A stretch of DNA of 64,000 bases from Geothrix paludis (GCF_022808815.1 NZ_JAKZLC010000004.1:62001-126000), one strand, 5' to 3'. Shown: positions 31,250 through 40,267, numbered from the stretch's first letter. Numbers and translations are program-made. The notes: generated by a model from the sequence alone, not told the origin.

Positions 31250-32631
31250 TAGCGGCCTCCCTTCTTGGCAAAGCCGAAGCGGTACTCGGCCCGCAGCAGA
31301 CCGCGGGTCTCGTGCTTGGCGACGGCGGTGCTGCCGTAGCTGACGTCGCCGGACACCTTCACGTTCGAGGTGGCCTGGTACCCGAGCGAGCCCACCACTT
31401 CATACAGGTTCCGGATTCCGACGAGGTAGGGGTTGTCGGTCTCGTAGCGCTGGAGGATGCCGTCCAGGCTGGCGGAGAGCTTGCCCCGGTTGACCATGCC
31501 CCAGATGCGGGCCTCCTTGTGGCTCAGGCTCCGGTAGGGGGTGGCGGGATCCACGAACTTGGTGTTGGCGGCGTTCACCCAGTGGGCGCCGATGCCGCCG
31601 AGGAAGGTCCGCTCGCTGGTGGACCAGCGGAACTCGCCGCCGGCGCGGTTCACGTCGCCGAAGGTCTCGCGGTGCATATGGCGGTAGTCGGCCACCAGCT
31701 GGACGCCCGTGGGAGCGTTCCAGGTGAGGCTGCCCCCGAAGCCGCGGAACATGTCGTTGTCGTCCTGGCGGAAGAGGGAGGGGAGGTTGGTCCCGGCGAA
31801 GTAGGCGTAGAAGTTCCGTTCCGCGTAGTTCCCGGTCATGGTGACCTGCTCGCCGAGCTTCACGGTGGCGGTGTAGTCATGCTCGGCGATGCGGGACCGC
31901 TCGCGGGTGCCCGGAAGCTGGTCCGGATGGCTGGCCACGTCGAAGATGGTCCGGCCGCGGAGGTCGAAGACGGTGGCGGGGGTGATCCGGATGTCCACGC
32001 CCAGCTGCTTCCGCGTGTAGTCGATGGGCGACGGGATGTCGAGGTCCTTGGCCGCCTTCGTCCCATCCTGCAGGTAGGACACGCCGATCTCGCCGACCTT
32101 AGGCATGCGCCAGGCGAACCGGGTCCCGAAGATGAAGTCGCCCTGGAACTCGTAGTCCGACTGGTTCCGGGGATCCACCGTCTTGTAGTAGACGGGCTTG
32201 CCGCCGAAGGCCGACACGGAGAAGCCGCCCCGCAGGTCGGTCCGGACGCTGACGCCGTCCACCTGCTCGAAGCCCGTGGCCTGGTTGGCGGTGAAGCGGC
32301 CGGCCTTGACCTCGGCATTGGCCTGGTCGAAGCGGTACTGGAGGTAGCCGTAGTTCAGGTAGCCGCCGGACTTCGAGCCATCGAAGTTGCTGGCGTCGCT
32401 GAGATCCGTCCGGCCCCAGCCGAAGAGATGGAGGGAGAGGTTGTCGGTGCCCAGCTTGGTGGCATCGATGCCCAGGTACTGGGTGGCCGGGGTGAAGGTG
32501 GCCTTGTCAAAGCCCGGCGTCTCCTGCTTCCACATCTGGGCCATGGTGGTGCCGTAGAGGCTCACCTCCTGGCCCCAGGCCGTGGCAGACATCAGTGTGG
32601 CAAGCAGGACCACTTGGGTTCGTGGCTTCAT
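31249..32631 (-). CDS. Outer-membrane beta-barrel protein, putative conduit porin
   Basis: A 460-residue barrel with signal peptide MKPRTQVVLLATLMSATAWGQ. The mature part has alternating short amphipathic strands rich in Tyr, Gly and Arg (for example YLQYRFDQANAEVKAGRF, MTGNYAERNFYAYF, LLRAEYRFGFAKKGG) typical of porins. It is shorter than MtrB (about 700 residues) and I do not see the MtrB N-terminal CxxC. Position at the head of an operon with penta-, hexa- and decaheme cytochromes argues that it is the porin of an electron conduit. The upstream frame extends to 32862, but only the start at 32631 gives a signal peptide. Confidence 0.8.
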   Translation of the reverse strand: MKPRTQVVLLATLMSATAWGQEVSLYGTTMAQMWKQETPGFDKATFTPATQYLGIDATKLGTDNLSLHLFGWGRTDLSDASNFDGSKSGGYLNYGYLQYRFDQANAEVKAGRFTANQATGFEQVDGVSVRTDLRGGFSVSAFGGKPVYYKTVDPRNQSDYEFQGDFIFGTRFAWRMPKVGEIGVSYLQDGTKAAKDLDIPSPIDYTRKQLGVDIRITPATVFDLRGRTIFDVASHPDQLPGTRERSRIAEHDYTATVKLGEQVTMTGNYAERNFYAYFAGTNLPSLFRQDDNDMFRGFGGSLTWNAPTGVQLVADYRHMHRETFGDVNRAGGEFRWSTSERTFLGGIGAHWVNAANTKFVDPATPYRSLSHKEARIWGMVNRGKLSASLDGILQRYETDNPYLVGIRNLYEVVGSLGYQATSNVKVSGDVSYGSTAVAKHETRGLLRAEYRFGFAKKGGR

Positions 32632-32761
32632 GATTCGCCTCATGCGGTGGCGTGAATGGACCGGGGTGGAATGGCAGAAGAAACAGGAGCGGAATCTTGG
32701 GAAAAGCCTGCCGGTGCGAGCCGGGACGCAGGTGAAAGCTGATCCTGGCGTCAGAAACAAA

Positions 32762-32789
32762 ACTATAGTCCCCACTCTGGCTACCTCAA
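32762..32789 (-). promoter_or_regulatory. Sigma-70-like promoter of the porin-cytochrome operon
   Basis: On the minus strand TTGAGG, a 16-base spacer and TATAGT. Transcription would begin about 120 bases before the porin start. Confidence 0.5.
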
Positions 32790-33163
32790 GGGTGAAAATG
32801 CTCGATTCATTTATGAATGTATGGTTAATTATGACATTTGTTGGCAATTTTTGATTCAACATAAAACATCTAAAATTAATTATTTATGAGACAAACAACC
32901 TCCAGAATGGAAACTTTGGAAGGATTTCAGTTTCAACAGATTTACCCTCAGCAGACAAAGTTGTGACCTTTGCCACTGGAGAAAGGTTCCCGCTTTCGAG
33001 GCTGATTTCTGGCACGGGAACACCTCGGCGCCCCGGAAACGGGGGCCACGTGTCCGCTCCCGGAAACCCGGTCTGCTTTCCCTGGTCGGACCACGCTCCC
33101 TGTGACCCCGGGCACTGGCGCGACTCTGCATACTTCCGGCTTGGAAAAGGTTGGAGGTTTTCA
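32790..33163. other. AT-rich divergent intergenic region, porin / iorA
   Basis: The intergenic interval holds a strongly AT-rich core (about 32800-32960) that contrasts with the GC-rich surroundings, then a GC-rich leader to iorA. No gene is seen. Besides the minus-strand promoter it carries a one-mismatch Crp-type site at 32963-32976. Confidence 0.6.
32963..32976. promoter_or_regulatory. Crp-type operator, one mismatch (GTGA-N6-CCAC)
   Basis: GTGACCTTTGCCAC matches GTGA-N6-TCAC at seven of eight positions. It lies between the divergent porin-cytochrome and ior-acd operons, about 190 bases before iorA. Confidence 0.45.
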
Positions 33164-34825
33164 ATGACACAGAGCACCCTCGCGCTGGGGGTGGAGGCGG
33201 TGGGATGCGCCGCCTTCGATGCCGGCATCAAGGGCGCGTTCGGTTACCCGGGCACGCCATCCACAGAGGGGTTCGAGGCCGTCGAGCTGCTCATCCATGG
33301 CGCCCGGGACGGCCGGGTGGCCCAGTGGGCGGCCAATGAGAAGGTGGCCTACGACCTGGCCCTGGGCCTGAGCTACACCGGGCACCGCGCCCTGGTGACC
33401 ATGAAGCACGTGGGCCTGAACGTGGCCATGGACGCCTTCGCCAACTCGGCCCTCACGGGCGTCCGGGGCGGCCTGGTCCTCCTGGTGGCGGACGACCCGG
33501 GCATGCACAGCAGCCAGAACGAGCAGGACAGCCGCCGCCTGGCCGAATTCGCCTGGCTGCCCTGCCTCGAACCTTCCACCGTCCAGGAATGTTACGACTT
33601 CACGTTCCGGGCCTTCGAGCTGTCCGAGGCCCTCCAGGTGCCCGTGATGCTCCGCATCGTCACGCGCCTGGCCCACTGCCGCGCCGCCCTGGCCCGCCGG
33701 GCCACCCAGGCTCCCACCAGCCTCGGCTTGGCTCCCGAGTCCACCATCCAGGACTGGGTGCTCATCCCCTCCAACGCCCGCCGCCGCTATGTGGACCTGC
33801 TGGACAAGCAGCCCCGCCTCATGGCCGAGACCACCCCCCTCAACCGCCTGGTCCCCGGCACCGTCCGCCGCGGCGTGGCCCTGGCCGGCATGGGCCGGGC
33901 CTACTTCGGCCAGCTGCTGCACGAGAACCCCGGGCTCGCCGCCCTGCCCCGCCTGGAGATCGCCGCCTATCCCGTGGATCCCGCCCTGGAGCAGGCCTTC
34001 CTGGGCCAAGTGGACGAGGTGCTGGTCTTCGAGGAGGACTACCCGGTGCTGGAAGAGCGCCTCGGCCTCCGCGGCACGGCCGCCGTCCGGGGCCGCCTGG
34101 ACGGCGCCCTGCCCCGGACCGGGGAGCTGTCCCCCCGCCTCTTGAAGAAGGCCCTGGACCTGGAGCCTCCCACGGGGAAGGCGGCCATCAGCCTGGAACT
34201 GCCCGTGCGCGCCCCACGCTTCTGCGACGGCTGCGGCCACGTGGACGCCTACGGGGCCGTGCAGCAGGCCCTGGCCAACGTGGGCGCCCCGGATGCCCGC
34301 GTCTTCGGGGACATCGGCTGCTACACCCTGGCCGCCCAGGAGCCCATGGCCGCCATCCACGCGGTGGTGGAGATGGGCGCCAGCATCAGCATGGCCGTGG
34401 GCGCCGCCCTGGCGGGCCAGACCCCCGCGGTGGCGGTCATCGGCGATTCCACCTTCGGCCACAGCGGCCTTCCGGCCCTGCTCACGGCGGCGGACGCCGG
34501 CGTGAACGTCACCGTCGTCATCCTCGACAACCGCGTGGTGGGCATGACGGGCCAGCAGCCCAGCCAGGCCCTCGACCAGGTGGAGCGCATGGTGCGCGGC
34601 ATGGGCATCGCGGAGGACCAGCTCCAGGTGCTGCTGCCCGTGCCCAAGCAGCACGAGACCAACGTGGCCGCCATGGAGGCGGCCCTGCGGCACCCCGGTC
34701 CTTCCGTGGTGGTGTTCCGTCGCGAGTGCATCCAGTCCATCCGCCGGGGCGTGCTGAAGGAGCACGACCGGGAGGAGAAGGCCCGGCAGGAAACCGCCTG
34801 CTGCGGCGCGGAGGTCCGTCCATGA
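33164..34825 (+). CDS. iorA: Indolepyruvate:ferredoxin oxidoreductase, alpha subunit, without ferredoxin domain
   Basis: A 553-residue TPP-dependent subunit oxidising aryl 2-oxoacids to aryl-CoA with reduction of ferredoxin. The N-terminal pyrimidine-binding domain has FGYPGTPSTEGFEAVE, and the C-terminal TPP domain has RFCDGCGHVDAYGAV, VFGDIGCYTL and VIGDSTFGHSG. The family normally ends in a two-cluster ferredoxin domain of about 60 residues with eight Cys; here the protein stops after KARQETACCGAEVRP with only two Cys. The start at 33164 has GGAGGT upstream. It overlaps iorB by four bases and acd follows. Confidence 0.92.
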   Translation: MTQSTLALGVEAVGCAAFDAGIKGAFGYPGTPSTEGFEAVELLIHGARDGRVAQWAANEKVAYDLALGLSYTGHRALVTMKHVGLNVAMDAFANSALTGVRGGLVLLVADDPGMHSSQNEQDSRRLAEFAWLPCLEPSTVQECYDFTFRAFELSEALQVPVMLRIVTRLAHCRAALARRATQAPTSLGLAPESTIQDWVLIPSNARRRYVDLLDKQPRLMAETTPLNRLVPGTVRRGVALAGMGRAYFGQLLHENPGLAALPRLEIAAYPVDPALEQAFLGQVDEVLVFEEDYPVLEERLGLRGTAAVRGRLDGALPRTGELSPRLLKKALDLEPPTGKAAISLELPVRAPRFCDGCGHVDAYGAVQQALANVGAPDARVFGDIGCYTLAAQEPMAAIHAVVEMGASISMAVGAALAGQTPAVAVIGDSTFGHSGLPALLTAADAGVNVTVVILDNRVVGMTGQQPSQALDQVERMVRGMGIAEDQLQVLLPVPKQHETNVAAMEAALRHPGPSVVVFRRECIQSIRRGVLKEHDREEKARQETACCGAEVRP

Positions 34826-35421
34826 GCGAGTCCCGCATCCACGGCATCGTCCTGTCCGGCGTCGGCGGCCAGGGGGTGCTCTCCCTCGCGCAGATCCTGC
34901 TGGAGGCCCTGCGCCGCAGCGACCTCCATGCGCTGCAATCCGAGATCCACGGCATGAGCCAGCGGGGCGGCAGCGTCCACGCCCAGGTCTGCTACTCGAA
35001 GGTGCCCCTCACCTCGCCCATCCTCGACGAGGGCGGCGCGGACCTGCTCATCGCCCTGGAACCCCTGGAGGCCCTGCGCTACGTATCCATGCTCCGCATG
35101 GACGGGCACCTGGTCGTCTCGGAGGAGCCCCAGATGGACATGGCTGGCTACCCGCCCCTGGACGACGTCTACGCCGCCCTCAAGGCGGTACGGGGCGCCC
35201 ACCTCCTCGACACCGAGGACCTGGCGCGGCGCCTCAACCACCGCCAGGCCGGCGGCATGGCCCTGCTGGGCATGGCCTCCCGGTTCCTGCCCATCGACGA
35301 CGACGTCTGGCGCGAGGTCATCGCCCAGCGCTTCGAAGCCAAGGGTGCCCGCGTCACCGAGAAGAACCTCGAGGCCTTCGAGGCCGGCCGCGGCCTGATC
35401 CACGACCCCGTAGGAGCCTGA
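34822..35421 (+). CDS. iorB: Indolepyruvate:ferredoxin oxidoreductase, beta (gamma-domain) subunit
   Basis: A 199-residue subunit carrying the CoA/gamma-type domain of 2-oxoacid oxidoreductases. It opens with GIVLSGVGGQGVLSLAQIL and has EIHGMSQRGGSVHAQVCYS, both hallmarks of the family. Start codon overlaps the iorA stop (ATGA), and the stop is one base before the acd start, so the three genes form one tight operon. Together they should convert phenylpyruvate, indolepyruvate or similar to the CoA thioester plus CO2 and reduced ferredoxin. Confidence 0.94.
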   Translation: MSESRIHGIVLSGVGGQGVLSLAQILLEALRRSDLHALQSEIHGMSQRGGSVHAQVCYSKVPLTSPILDEGGADLLIALEPLEALRYVSMLRMDGHLVVSEEPQMDMAGYPPLDDVYAALKAVRGAHLLDTEDLARRLNHRQAGGMALLGMASRFLPIDDDVWREVIAQRFEAKGARVTEKNLEAFEAGRGLIHDPVGA

Positions 35422-35422
35422 C

Positions 35423-37561
35423 ATGCACACGACCACGGGATTCCTCCACGAGGGGCGGGCCTACGGCCTGCTCGCCGCCGCGGGCCTGCGGGTGCCCCGC
35501 CACGGTTTCCTGGAGGCCGGGCCCCTGCCCTTCGCCCCCGGCGAGCCCATCGTGCTCAAGGGCATCGCCGACCAGCTCTGGCACAAGTCGGACCAGGGCG
35601 CCGTCCACTTCGGGACCTTCGAGCCGGAGGCCCTGAAGGCCGAAGCGGCCGCCATGAAGCAGCGCGTCTCTGGCCATCCCTGGATCGGCGGGCTGGTGTG
35701 CGAGAAGGTGGCCTTCAAGCGCCTGGCCGGCCTGCCCACGGAGGCTCTGGTCTCCTTGAAGCGCGATCCGGAGGCCGGCTGGCTCGTGGTCTGCGGCATC
35801 GGCGGCCTCCAGGCGGACGCCTGGGCCGCCCTGGCCCCGCCCATGATCTGGCCCCTGGCCCTCTGCACGCCGGAGCAGGCGCTGGCGGACCTGCGCGAGC
35901 ACTGGCTGGGCCGCACCTGGCTGGGCCGCCAGCGGGGCGCCGAGGCGCTCACGGATGAACCGAAGCTGCTGGCCTTCCTCCAGGGCCTGTGGAAGGCGGC
36001 CGAGGGCCTGGCCCGCGAAGGCGTCACCCTCCTGGAGCTCAATCCCGTGGTGCTGGACAGCGAGGGCCTTCCCACGGCCCTGGACGGCGTGGGCACCTTC
36101 GAGGCGGCCGCGGCCGAACCGCCCGCCACGCCCAACCCTGCCTGGTACCGGGCCCTGGTGGCGCCCCGCGACCTGGTGATCGCCGGCGTCTCCAGCCGCG
36201 AAGGCACCGTGGGCCGGATCATCCTGGAGAACGTCCAGCGCTCTGTCCTCCCCACCGGGGCCATTCGCCTCATCAAGCCCGGGGCCACGGAGTTCCTGGG
36301 CCTGCCCTGCCTCGGCTCGGTCGCCGACCTGGCCGCGGCCCCCACGGACCAGCTCATCCTCTCCCTGCCCGCGCCCCTGACCCTGGAGGTGGTGGAGCAG
36401 CTCTGCCGCCAGGGGGGCGGCGCCACGGTCGTCTACGTGGTGGCCGGCGGCCTGGGGGACGGCGCCGACTGCGAGGGCCTCGGGAAGCGGCTGGTGGCCT
36501 GTCTCGATGAGCACCGCCGCGCCGGGAAGTGGACGCCGGCCCTGGTGGGACCCAACGGCCTGGGGCTCTACAGCCCGGACCTGGACCTGAACACCCTCTT
36601 CATCCCCGACGAGAAGCTGCCCCTGCGGCCCCGGCCCGGCCACGCGGCCCTGGTGAGCCAGAGCGGCGCCTTTCTCATCACCCGCCTGAGCCGCCGCCCC
36701 GAGTTGGGCCTCCGCGCCGCGGTGGCCATCGGCAACCAGATGGACCTGCGCTGCTCGGACTTCCTGGCGGGCTTCGGCGCAGATCCGGCGGTGAAGGTGG
36801 TGGGCGCCTACCTGGAGGGCTTCGCCCCCGGCGACCTCCAGGCCACGGCGGAAGCCGCCAAGAAGCTCCGCGCTGCGGGTCGCCGCGTGCTGCTCTACAA
36901 GGGCGGGCGCAGCCAGGAGGGCATGGCCGCCGCCAGCAGCCACACCGGCGCCCTGGCGGGCGACCACGCCCTGCAGGCCAGCCTGCTGCGCCGGGCGGGG
37001 GCCATGCTGGCCGAACGCATCGAGGCCTTCGATGCCGCCCTCTCCTGGCTGGCCGCCTACGCCGAGGGGACGCCCCGCCGCGTGGCCATCGTGACCAACG
37101 CGGGCTTCGAGTCCGTGGCCTCCGCCGACCTGCTGACAGGCCCTTTCCGGGGCGCGAAGCTCACGGAGGCCGAGACGGCGACCCTCACGGCCACCATCGA
37201 GGCCCACGGCCTCACGGGTCTCGTGAGCGCCCGTCTGCCCCTGGACCTCACGCCCATGGCCGACGAGGCCGCCTACCTGGCCGGCACCAGGCTGCTGCTC
37301 CAGTCGGAGGCCGATGCCGTGGTGGTGGGCCTGGTGCCCCTCACCCGCCGCCTGGGCACGGCCGACCCGGCGGCCTTCGGCCCCTTCGCGAAGGCCCTGG
37401 CCGACCTGGCCCGGGAAAGCGGCAAGTGGGTGGGCGTGGCCGTGGAGGGCGGCGCCATCTACGACGCCTACCGCCAGGGCCTCCGCGAAGCCGGCCTGCC
37501 GGTCTTCCTCACCATGGAGGAGGCCCTGGAGGGCCTGCGGCTCATCGCGTCGGAACAATAA
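35423..37561 (+). CDS. ADP-forming acetate/acyl-CoA ligase, fused with ATP-grasp domain first
   Basis: A 712-residue nucleoside-diphosphate-forming acyl-CoA synthetase that makes ATP from acyl-CoA, ADP and phosphate. Domain order is ATP-grasp (beta, residues about 1-225: PIVLKGIADQLWHKSDQGAV, LLELNPVV), CoA-binding (about 245-370: DLVIAGVSSREGTVGRIIL), then the ligase domains with the phosphohistidine His507 in ASSHTGALAGDHAL. Many bacterial fusions have the alpha part first; here beta precedes alpha. Located one base after iorB, it would gain ATP from the aryl- or acyl-CoA made by IorAB, the scheme known from peptide-fermenting archaea. Confidence 0.92.
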   Translation: MHTTTGFLHEGRAYGLLAAAGLRVPRHGFLEAGPLPFAPGEPIVLKGIADQLWHKSDQGAVHFGTFEPEALKAEAAAMKQRVSGHPWIGGLVCEKVAFKRLAGLPTEALVSLKRDPEAGWLVVCGIGGLQADAWAALAPPMIWPLALCTPEQALADLREHWLGRTWLGRQRGAEALTDEPKLLAFLQGLWKAAEGLAREGVTLLELNPVVLDSEGLPTALDGVGTFEAAAAEPPATPNPAWYRALVAPRDLVIAGVSSREGTVGRIILENVQRSVLPTGAIRLIKPGATEFLGLPCLGSVADLAAAPTDQLILSLPAPLTLEVVEQLCRQGGGATVVYVVAGGLGDGADCEGLGKRLVACLDEHRRAGKWTPALVGPNGLGLYSPDLDLNTLFIPDEKLPLRPRPGHAALVSQSGAFLITRLSRRPELGLRAAVAIGNQMDLRCSDFLAGFGADPAVKVVGAYLEGFAPGDLQATAEAAKKLRAAGRRVLLYKGGRSQEGMAAASSHTGALAGDHALQASLLRRAGAMLAERIEAFDAALSWLAAYAEGTPRRVAIVTNAGFESVASADLLTGPFRGAKLTEAETATLTATIEAHGLTGLVSARLPLDLTPMADEAAYLAGTRLLLQSEADAVVVGLVPLTRRLGTADPAAFGPFAKALADLARESGKWVGVAVEGGAIYDAYRQGLREAGLPVFLTMEEALEGLRLIASEQ

Positions 37562-37572
37562 CGACAAGGACT

Positions 37573-37672
37573 GGAACGCGAAGGTATTCCGGCTTGTGGT
37601 GAACACCTCCTCGCAGAGTCCGAGATCCCTATTTCGCGCTATTCGCGCTTTTCCTCGCGCCCTTCGCGTTCC
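37573..37672. repeat. Palindromic intergenic element with GGAACGCGAAGG arms
   Basis: Perfect 12-base inverted arms (37573-37584 and 37661-37672) right after the acd stop. The loop contains further TTCGCGC units. Same family as 4695-4808 and 50607-50691. Confidence 0.7.
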
Positions 37673-37740
37673 GACTCCTTTCTTTCCCGCCCCTCTGTGA
37701 TCTCCGGCATGGCCAGGAGGCGGATCTGGGGTCAGACTCT

Positions 37741-37765
37741 ATTTCGGACCTGAAAGGACCGAAAT
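37741..37765. promoter_or_regulatory. Inverted repeat over the start of the YwiC-like gene
   Basis: ATTTCGG and CCGAAAT are separated by 11 bases, and the right arm reaches the ATG at 37764. It could be an operator or a translation-blocking hairpin, but no regulator is identified. Confidence 0.4.
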
Positions 37766-38531
37766 GTCCCGAATCCTGCCCCCCATGCGCACCCTCCTGC
37801 CCGCCGAGCACGGGAGCTGGTTCATGCTCGGATTCCCACTGGTGCTGGGGCTTCTGGTCCGACCGAGCCTGGCCGGGCTGAGCCTGGGCCTGGCCGCCCT
37901 GGCTTTCTTCCTGGCCCGGCCGCCCCTCCGGCGGGTACTCACGGGGCAGCGGGATCCCCTCCAGGTCCGCGCCCTTCTGATGTTTGGATGCCTCGCAGGG
38001 GCCTTCGGGGGGCTCGCTCTCTGGCTTTCGGGCCCGCGATTCCTGTTTCCCCTCGCCTTTGCGGCCCCCCTGGTCTTCCTCGCCCTCCGGGCCGACCTCC
38101 AGCGGGCCGTGCGTTCCCTGGCCGTGGAGCTGGCCGCCCAGGGCGCCTTCGCGGGCCTGGCCGCCGCCATCCTCGCGGCCGGCGGGAGTTCCTTTCCCGA
38201 AGCCGGCCGGGCCTGGCTGCTGACGGCCCTGGTGGGCGGCGCCAACCTCGCCCATGTCCGACGGCTCCTGGGCCATGCCCACCACCTCGCCCCAGAGGAA
38301 CTGAACCGCCGGCGAATCCCCGTACATGTCCTGCATCTGCTGCTGATCGGTGCCTCGGCCATCCTGCTCGCGCCCCGGGGGACGAGCGGCCTCCTGTGGA
38401 CCGCCTGGACCGGCCTGCTCTACCTCCGGGCCCTGGCCCCCTACCGGCCCCTCCCGGCCCGAACCCTGGGCTGGCGGGAGGGCGGCCTGAGCGTGCTGGG
38501 CCTGCTGCTCCTCTGGCGGGCCCTGCTCTGA
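37764..38531 (+). CDS. YwiC-like integral membrane protein
   Basis: A 255-residue multi-pass membrane protein with about eight hydrophobic segments. The N-terminal LLPAEHGSWFMLGFPLVLGLL is the diagnostic motif of the YwiC-like family, whose function is unknown; in Bacillus ywiC lies beside the nitrate respiration genes (narK-fnr). Here too it lies just upstream of an Rrf2 gene and a nitrate-reductase-like cluster. AAAGGA precedes the start at 37764; ATG 37785 is an alternative start. Confidence 0.85.
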   Translation: MSRILPPMRTLLPAEHGSWFMLGFPLVLGLLVRPSLAGLSLGLAALAFFLARPPLRRVLTGQRDPLQVRALLMFGCLAGAFGGLALWLSGPRFLFPLAFAAPLVFLALRADLQRAVRSLAVELAAQGAFAGLAAAILAAGGSSFPEAGRAWLLTALVGGANLAHVRRLLGHAHHLAPEELNRRRIPVHVLHLLLIGASAILLAPRGTSGLLWTAWTGLLYLRALAPYRPLPARTLGWREGGLSVLGLLLLWRALL

Positions 38532-38541
38532 TCTCGATCAC
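38528..38541. promoter_or_regulatory. Crp-type operator, one mismatch (CTGA-N6-TCAC)
   Basis: CTGATCTCGATCAC, flanked on the right by A, lies 61 bases before the rrf2 start at 38603 and overlaps the stop codon of the YwiC-like gene. Confidence 0.4.
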
Positions 38542-38584
38542 AACTGGGGATGGACTCCCGAATCCCCCTGCACGACCCCAAAAT

Positions 38585-38600
38585 CGGAAGTAATATTCCG
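38585..38600. promoter_or_regulatory. Palindrome and -10 box abutting the rrf2 start
   Basis: CGGAAGTAATATTCCG has perfect five-base outer arms. It contains TAATAT (38591-38596), a good -10 hexamer only six bases before the ATG. This suggests a leaderless transcript whose promoter is covered by the Rrf2 protein itself. Confidence 0.45.
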
Positions 38601-38602
38601 GA

Positions 38603-39049
38603 ATGATCTTCTCGACCGCCACCGGCTACGCCCTCCGTGCCCTCGCCGCCCTTCCCGAGGATGGAAGCTTCTGCCTGGCCAAGGACCTGTCGTCCCGTCT
38701 GGAGATCCCCGGCCCCTACCTGGCGAAGATCCTCCAGGGCTTGGTGCAGGCGGAGATCCTCGAATCCGTGCGGGGCCCCAAGGGCGGCTTCCGCCTGCTG
38801 CGTCCCTCCCACCGCATCACCGTGGGCGAGGTGGTCGTGGCCCTGGAAGGTCCGAACTCCATGGACGGCTGCATCATGGGCTTCCCCACCTGCGGCGGCG
38901 ACCACCCCTGCCCCCTGCACGAGGCCTGGGGCGCCGTGAAAGCCCAGGTCGCCACGTCCATGACCGAGGCCACCATCCGGGACCTCCAGCTCATGGACCT
39001 GCGGCACCAGAAGGATGGCAAGGGCCGGCCGCCCTGCGAGAAGCCCTGA
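38603..39049 (+). CDS. Rrf2-family iron-sulfur regulator (possibly NsrR-like)
   Basis: A 148-residue winged-helix regulator: MIFSTATGYALRALAAL, LSSRLEIPGPYLAKILQGLVQAEILESVRGPKGGFRL. Three cluster-type Cys lie in CIMGFPTCGGDHPC. There is no good ribosome site before the ATG, and the -10 box lies directly upstream, pointing to leaderless translation. Its position between the YwiC-like gene and the nitrate-reductase-like cluster suggests control of that cluster, perhaps in response to NO as for NsrR, which is inference. Confidence 0.88.
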   Translation: MIFSTATGYALRALAALPEDGSFCLAKDLSSRLEIPGPYLAKILQGLVQAEILESVRGPKGGFRLLRPSHRITVGEVVVALEGPNSMDGCIMGFPTCGGDHPCPLHEAWGAVKAQVATSMTEATIRDLQLMDLRHQKDGKGRPPCEKP

Positions 39050-39152
39050 GCTCAGGCCTGGATCTGGATCCTGCGCCTTGAATCGCCCCGGTTTTGCCCT
39101 AAATTAGGACTTATCGGTCCGTTTCCACCCCGCATGCCCCTGGAGCCCAGCC

Positions 39153-40265
39153 ATGAGCCTCCTCGCCGAACTCGACCTCGAAGCCCGGCCCCTGCTGGGA
39201 GCCGCCCTCGCCACCCTGGCCCTTGGCGTGGCCGTGGCCCTGGGCAGCCGGGGCGGGCGCTGGCTGGATCCGGCCCTCCTGGGCTACCTGCTGGCCACCC
39301 TCTTCGCCTGCTTCGGCGTGGCCTACCGCTACGTCTCCTGGATCGAGCGGCCCGCCACGCGGATGTACTTCCGCCACACCCTGCGCACCCTGCTCTCGCC
39401 CCGGGTCTTCAGGGCCCTGCCGAAGATGGCCTTGCTGGCCCTGGACCAGATCCTCCTCCAGCGGTTCATCGAGAAGCGTTCCATCAAGCGCTGGGGAGCC
39501 CACGCCCTCCTGGCCTGGGGCTGCCTCCTGGGCTTCGCGGTGACCATCCCGCTGGTCTTCGGCTGGGTCCGGTTCACCAGCGAGGGCCTGGACGCCACCC
39601 GCTACCAGGCCTGGGTGCTGGGCTTCCCCGCGGGCTCCTTCCCCCTCGACAGCTTCATCGCCTTCTGCAGCTTCCACATCCTCGACCTGGCTGCCGCCAT
39701 GGTCATCGCCGGCTGCGTGTTGAGCCTCATCCGCCGCAAGCAGGACGAAGGAGACACCGCCACCCAGCGCTTCGACCTGGACCTGCTGCCCCTGGTGCTC
39801 CTCATCGCCGTGAGCATGACGGGCCTGATGCTCACCGCATCAGAAAAGTGGCTCCAGGGCCGCAACTTCGCCACCCTGGCCTTCCTCCACGAGCTGACGG
39901 TCATTCTCCTCCTGCTGGGCCTGCCCTTCGGCAAGCTCTTCCACGTGGTGCAGCGGCCTGCCCAGCTGGGCGTGACGATCTACAAGGCCGAAGGCGAGGC
40001 CGAGGGCCGCCTGGCCTGCAAGGGCTGCGGCGCGCCCTTCATCCGGGCCAACCAGCGCCGCGACCTCGGCGAGCTATGGAAGGTGCTGGAGCTGGATGGC
40101 GCCCGGCACAGTGCATCCGTCCACCACCTGGACCTGTGCCCCAGGTGCAAGCGGCGCCTGGTGGCCAAGGCCCAGGGCGACCGGCTCCACGGGGCCTTCG
40201 ATCCCTTCGCCACCATCCCGGTGCATGCCGAGCCCATCCCCGATCCCACCTCGCTGAAGGCCTGA
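39153..40265 (+). CDS. NarI/DsrM-like membrane cytochrome b subunit with C-terminal zinc ribbon
   Basis: A 370-residue membrane protein with about six helices. His residues in helices ([39 protein letters not shown]) are placed as heme b ligands like those of NarI and DsrM. After the last helix, about 90 cytoplasmic residues contain two CxxC knuckles (LACKGCG and LCPRCKRR), a rubredoxin- or zinc-ribbon-like domain. It is the first gene of the molybdoenzyme operon and would connect the quinone pool with the soluble subunits. The catalytic subunit gene starts two bases after its stop. Confidence 0.82.
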   Translation: MSLLAELDLEARPLLGAALATLALGVAVALGSRGGRWLDPALLGYLLATLFACFGVAYRYVSWIERPATRMYFRHTLRTLLSPRVFRALPKMALLALDQILLQRFIEKRSIKRWGAHALLAWGCLLGFAVTIPLVFGWVRFTSEGLDATRYQAWVLGFPAGSFPLDSFIAFCSFHILDLAAAMVIAGCVLSLIRRKQDEGDTATQRFDLDLLPLVLLIAVSMTGLMLTASEKWLQGRNFATLAFLHELTVILLLLGLPFGKLFHVVQRPAQLGVTIYKAEGEAEGRLACKGCGAPFIRANQRRDLGELWKVLELDGARHSASVHHLDLCPRCKRRLVAKAQGDRLHGAFDPFATIPVHAEPIPDPTSLKA

Positions 40266-40267
40266 CC

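Noticed and set aside
37725-37750. GGGTCAGACTCTATTT as an insertion-sequence or REP end
   Set aside because: The word resembles ends of known repeat families, but only one copy occurs on this side and no transposase is near. It is not enough to call.
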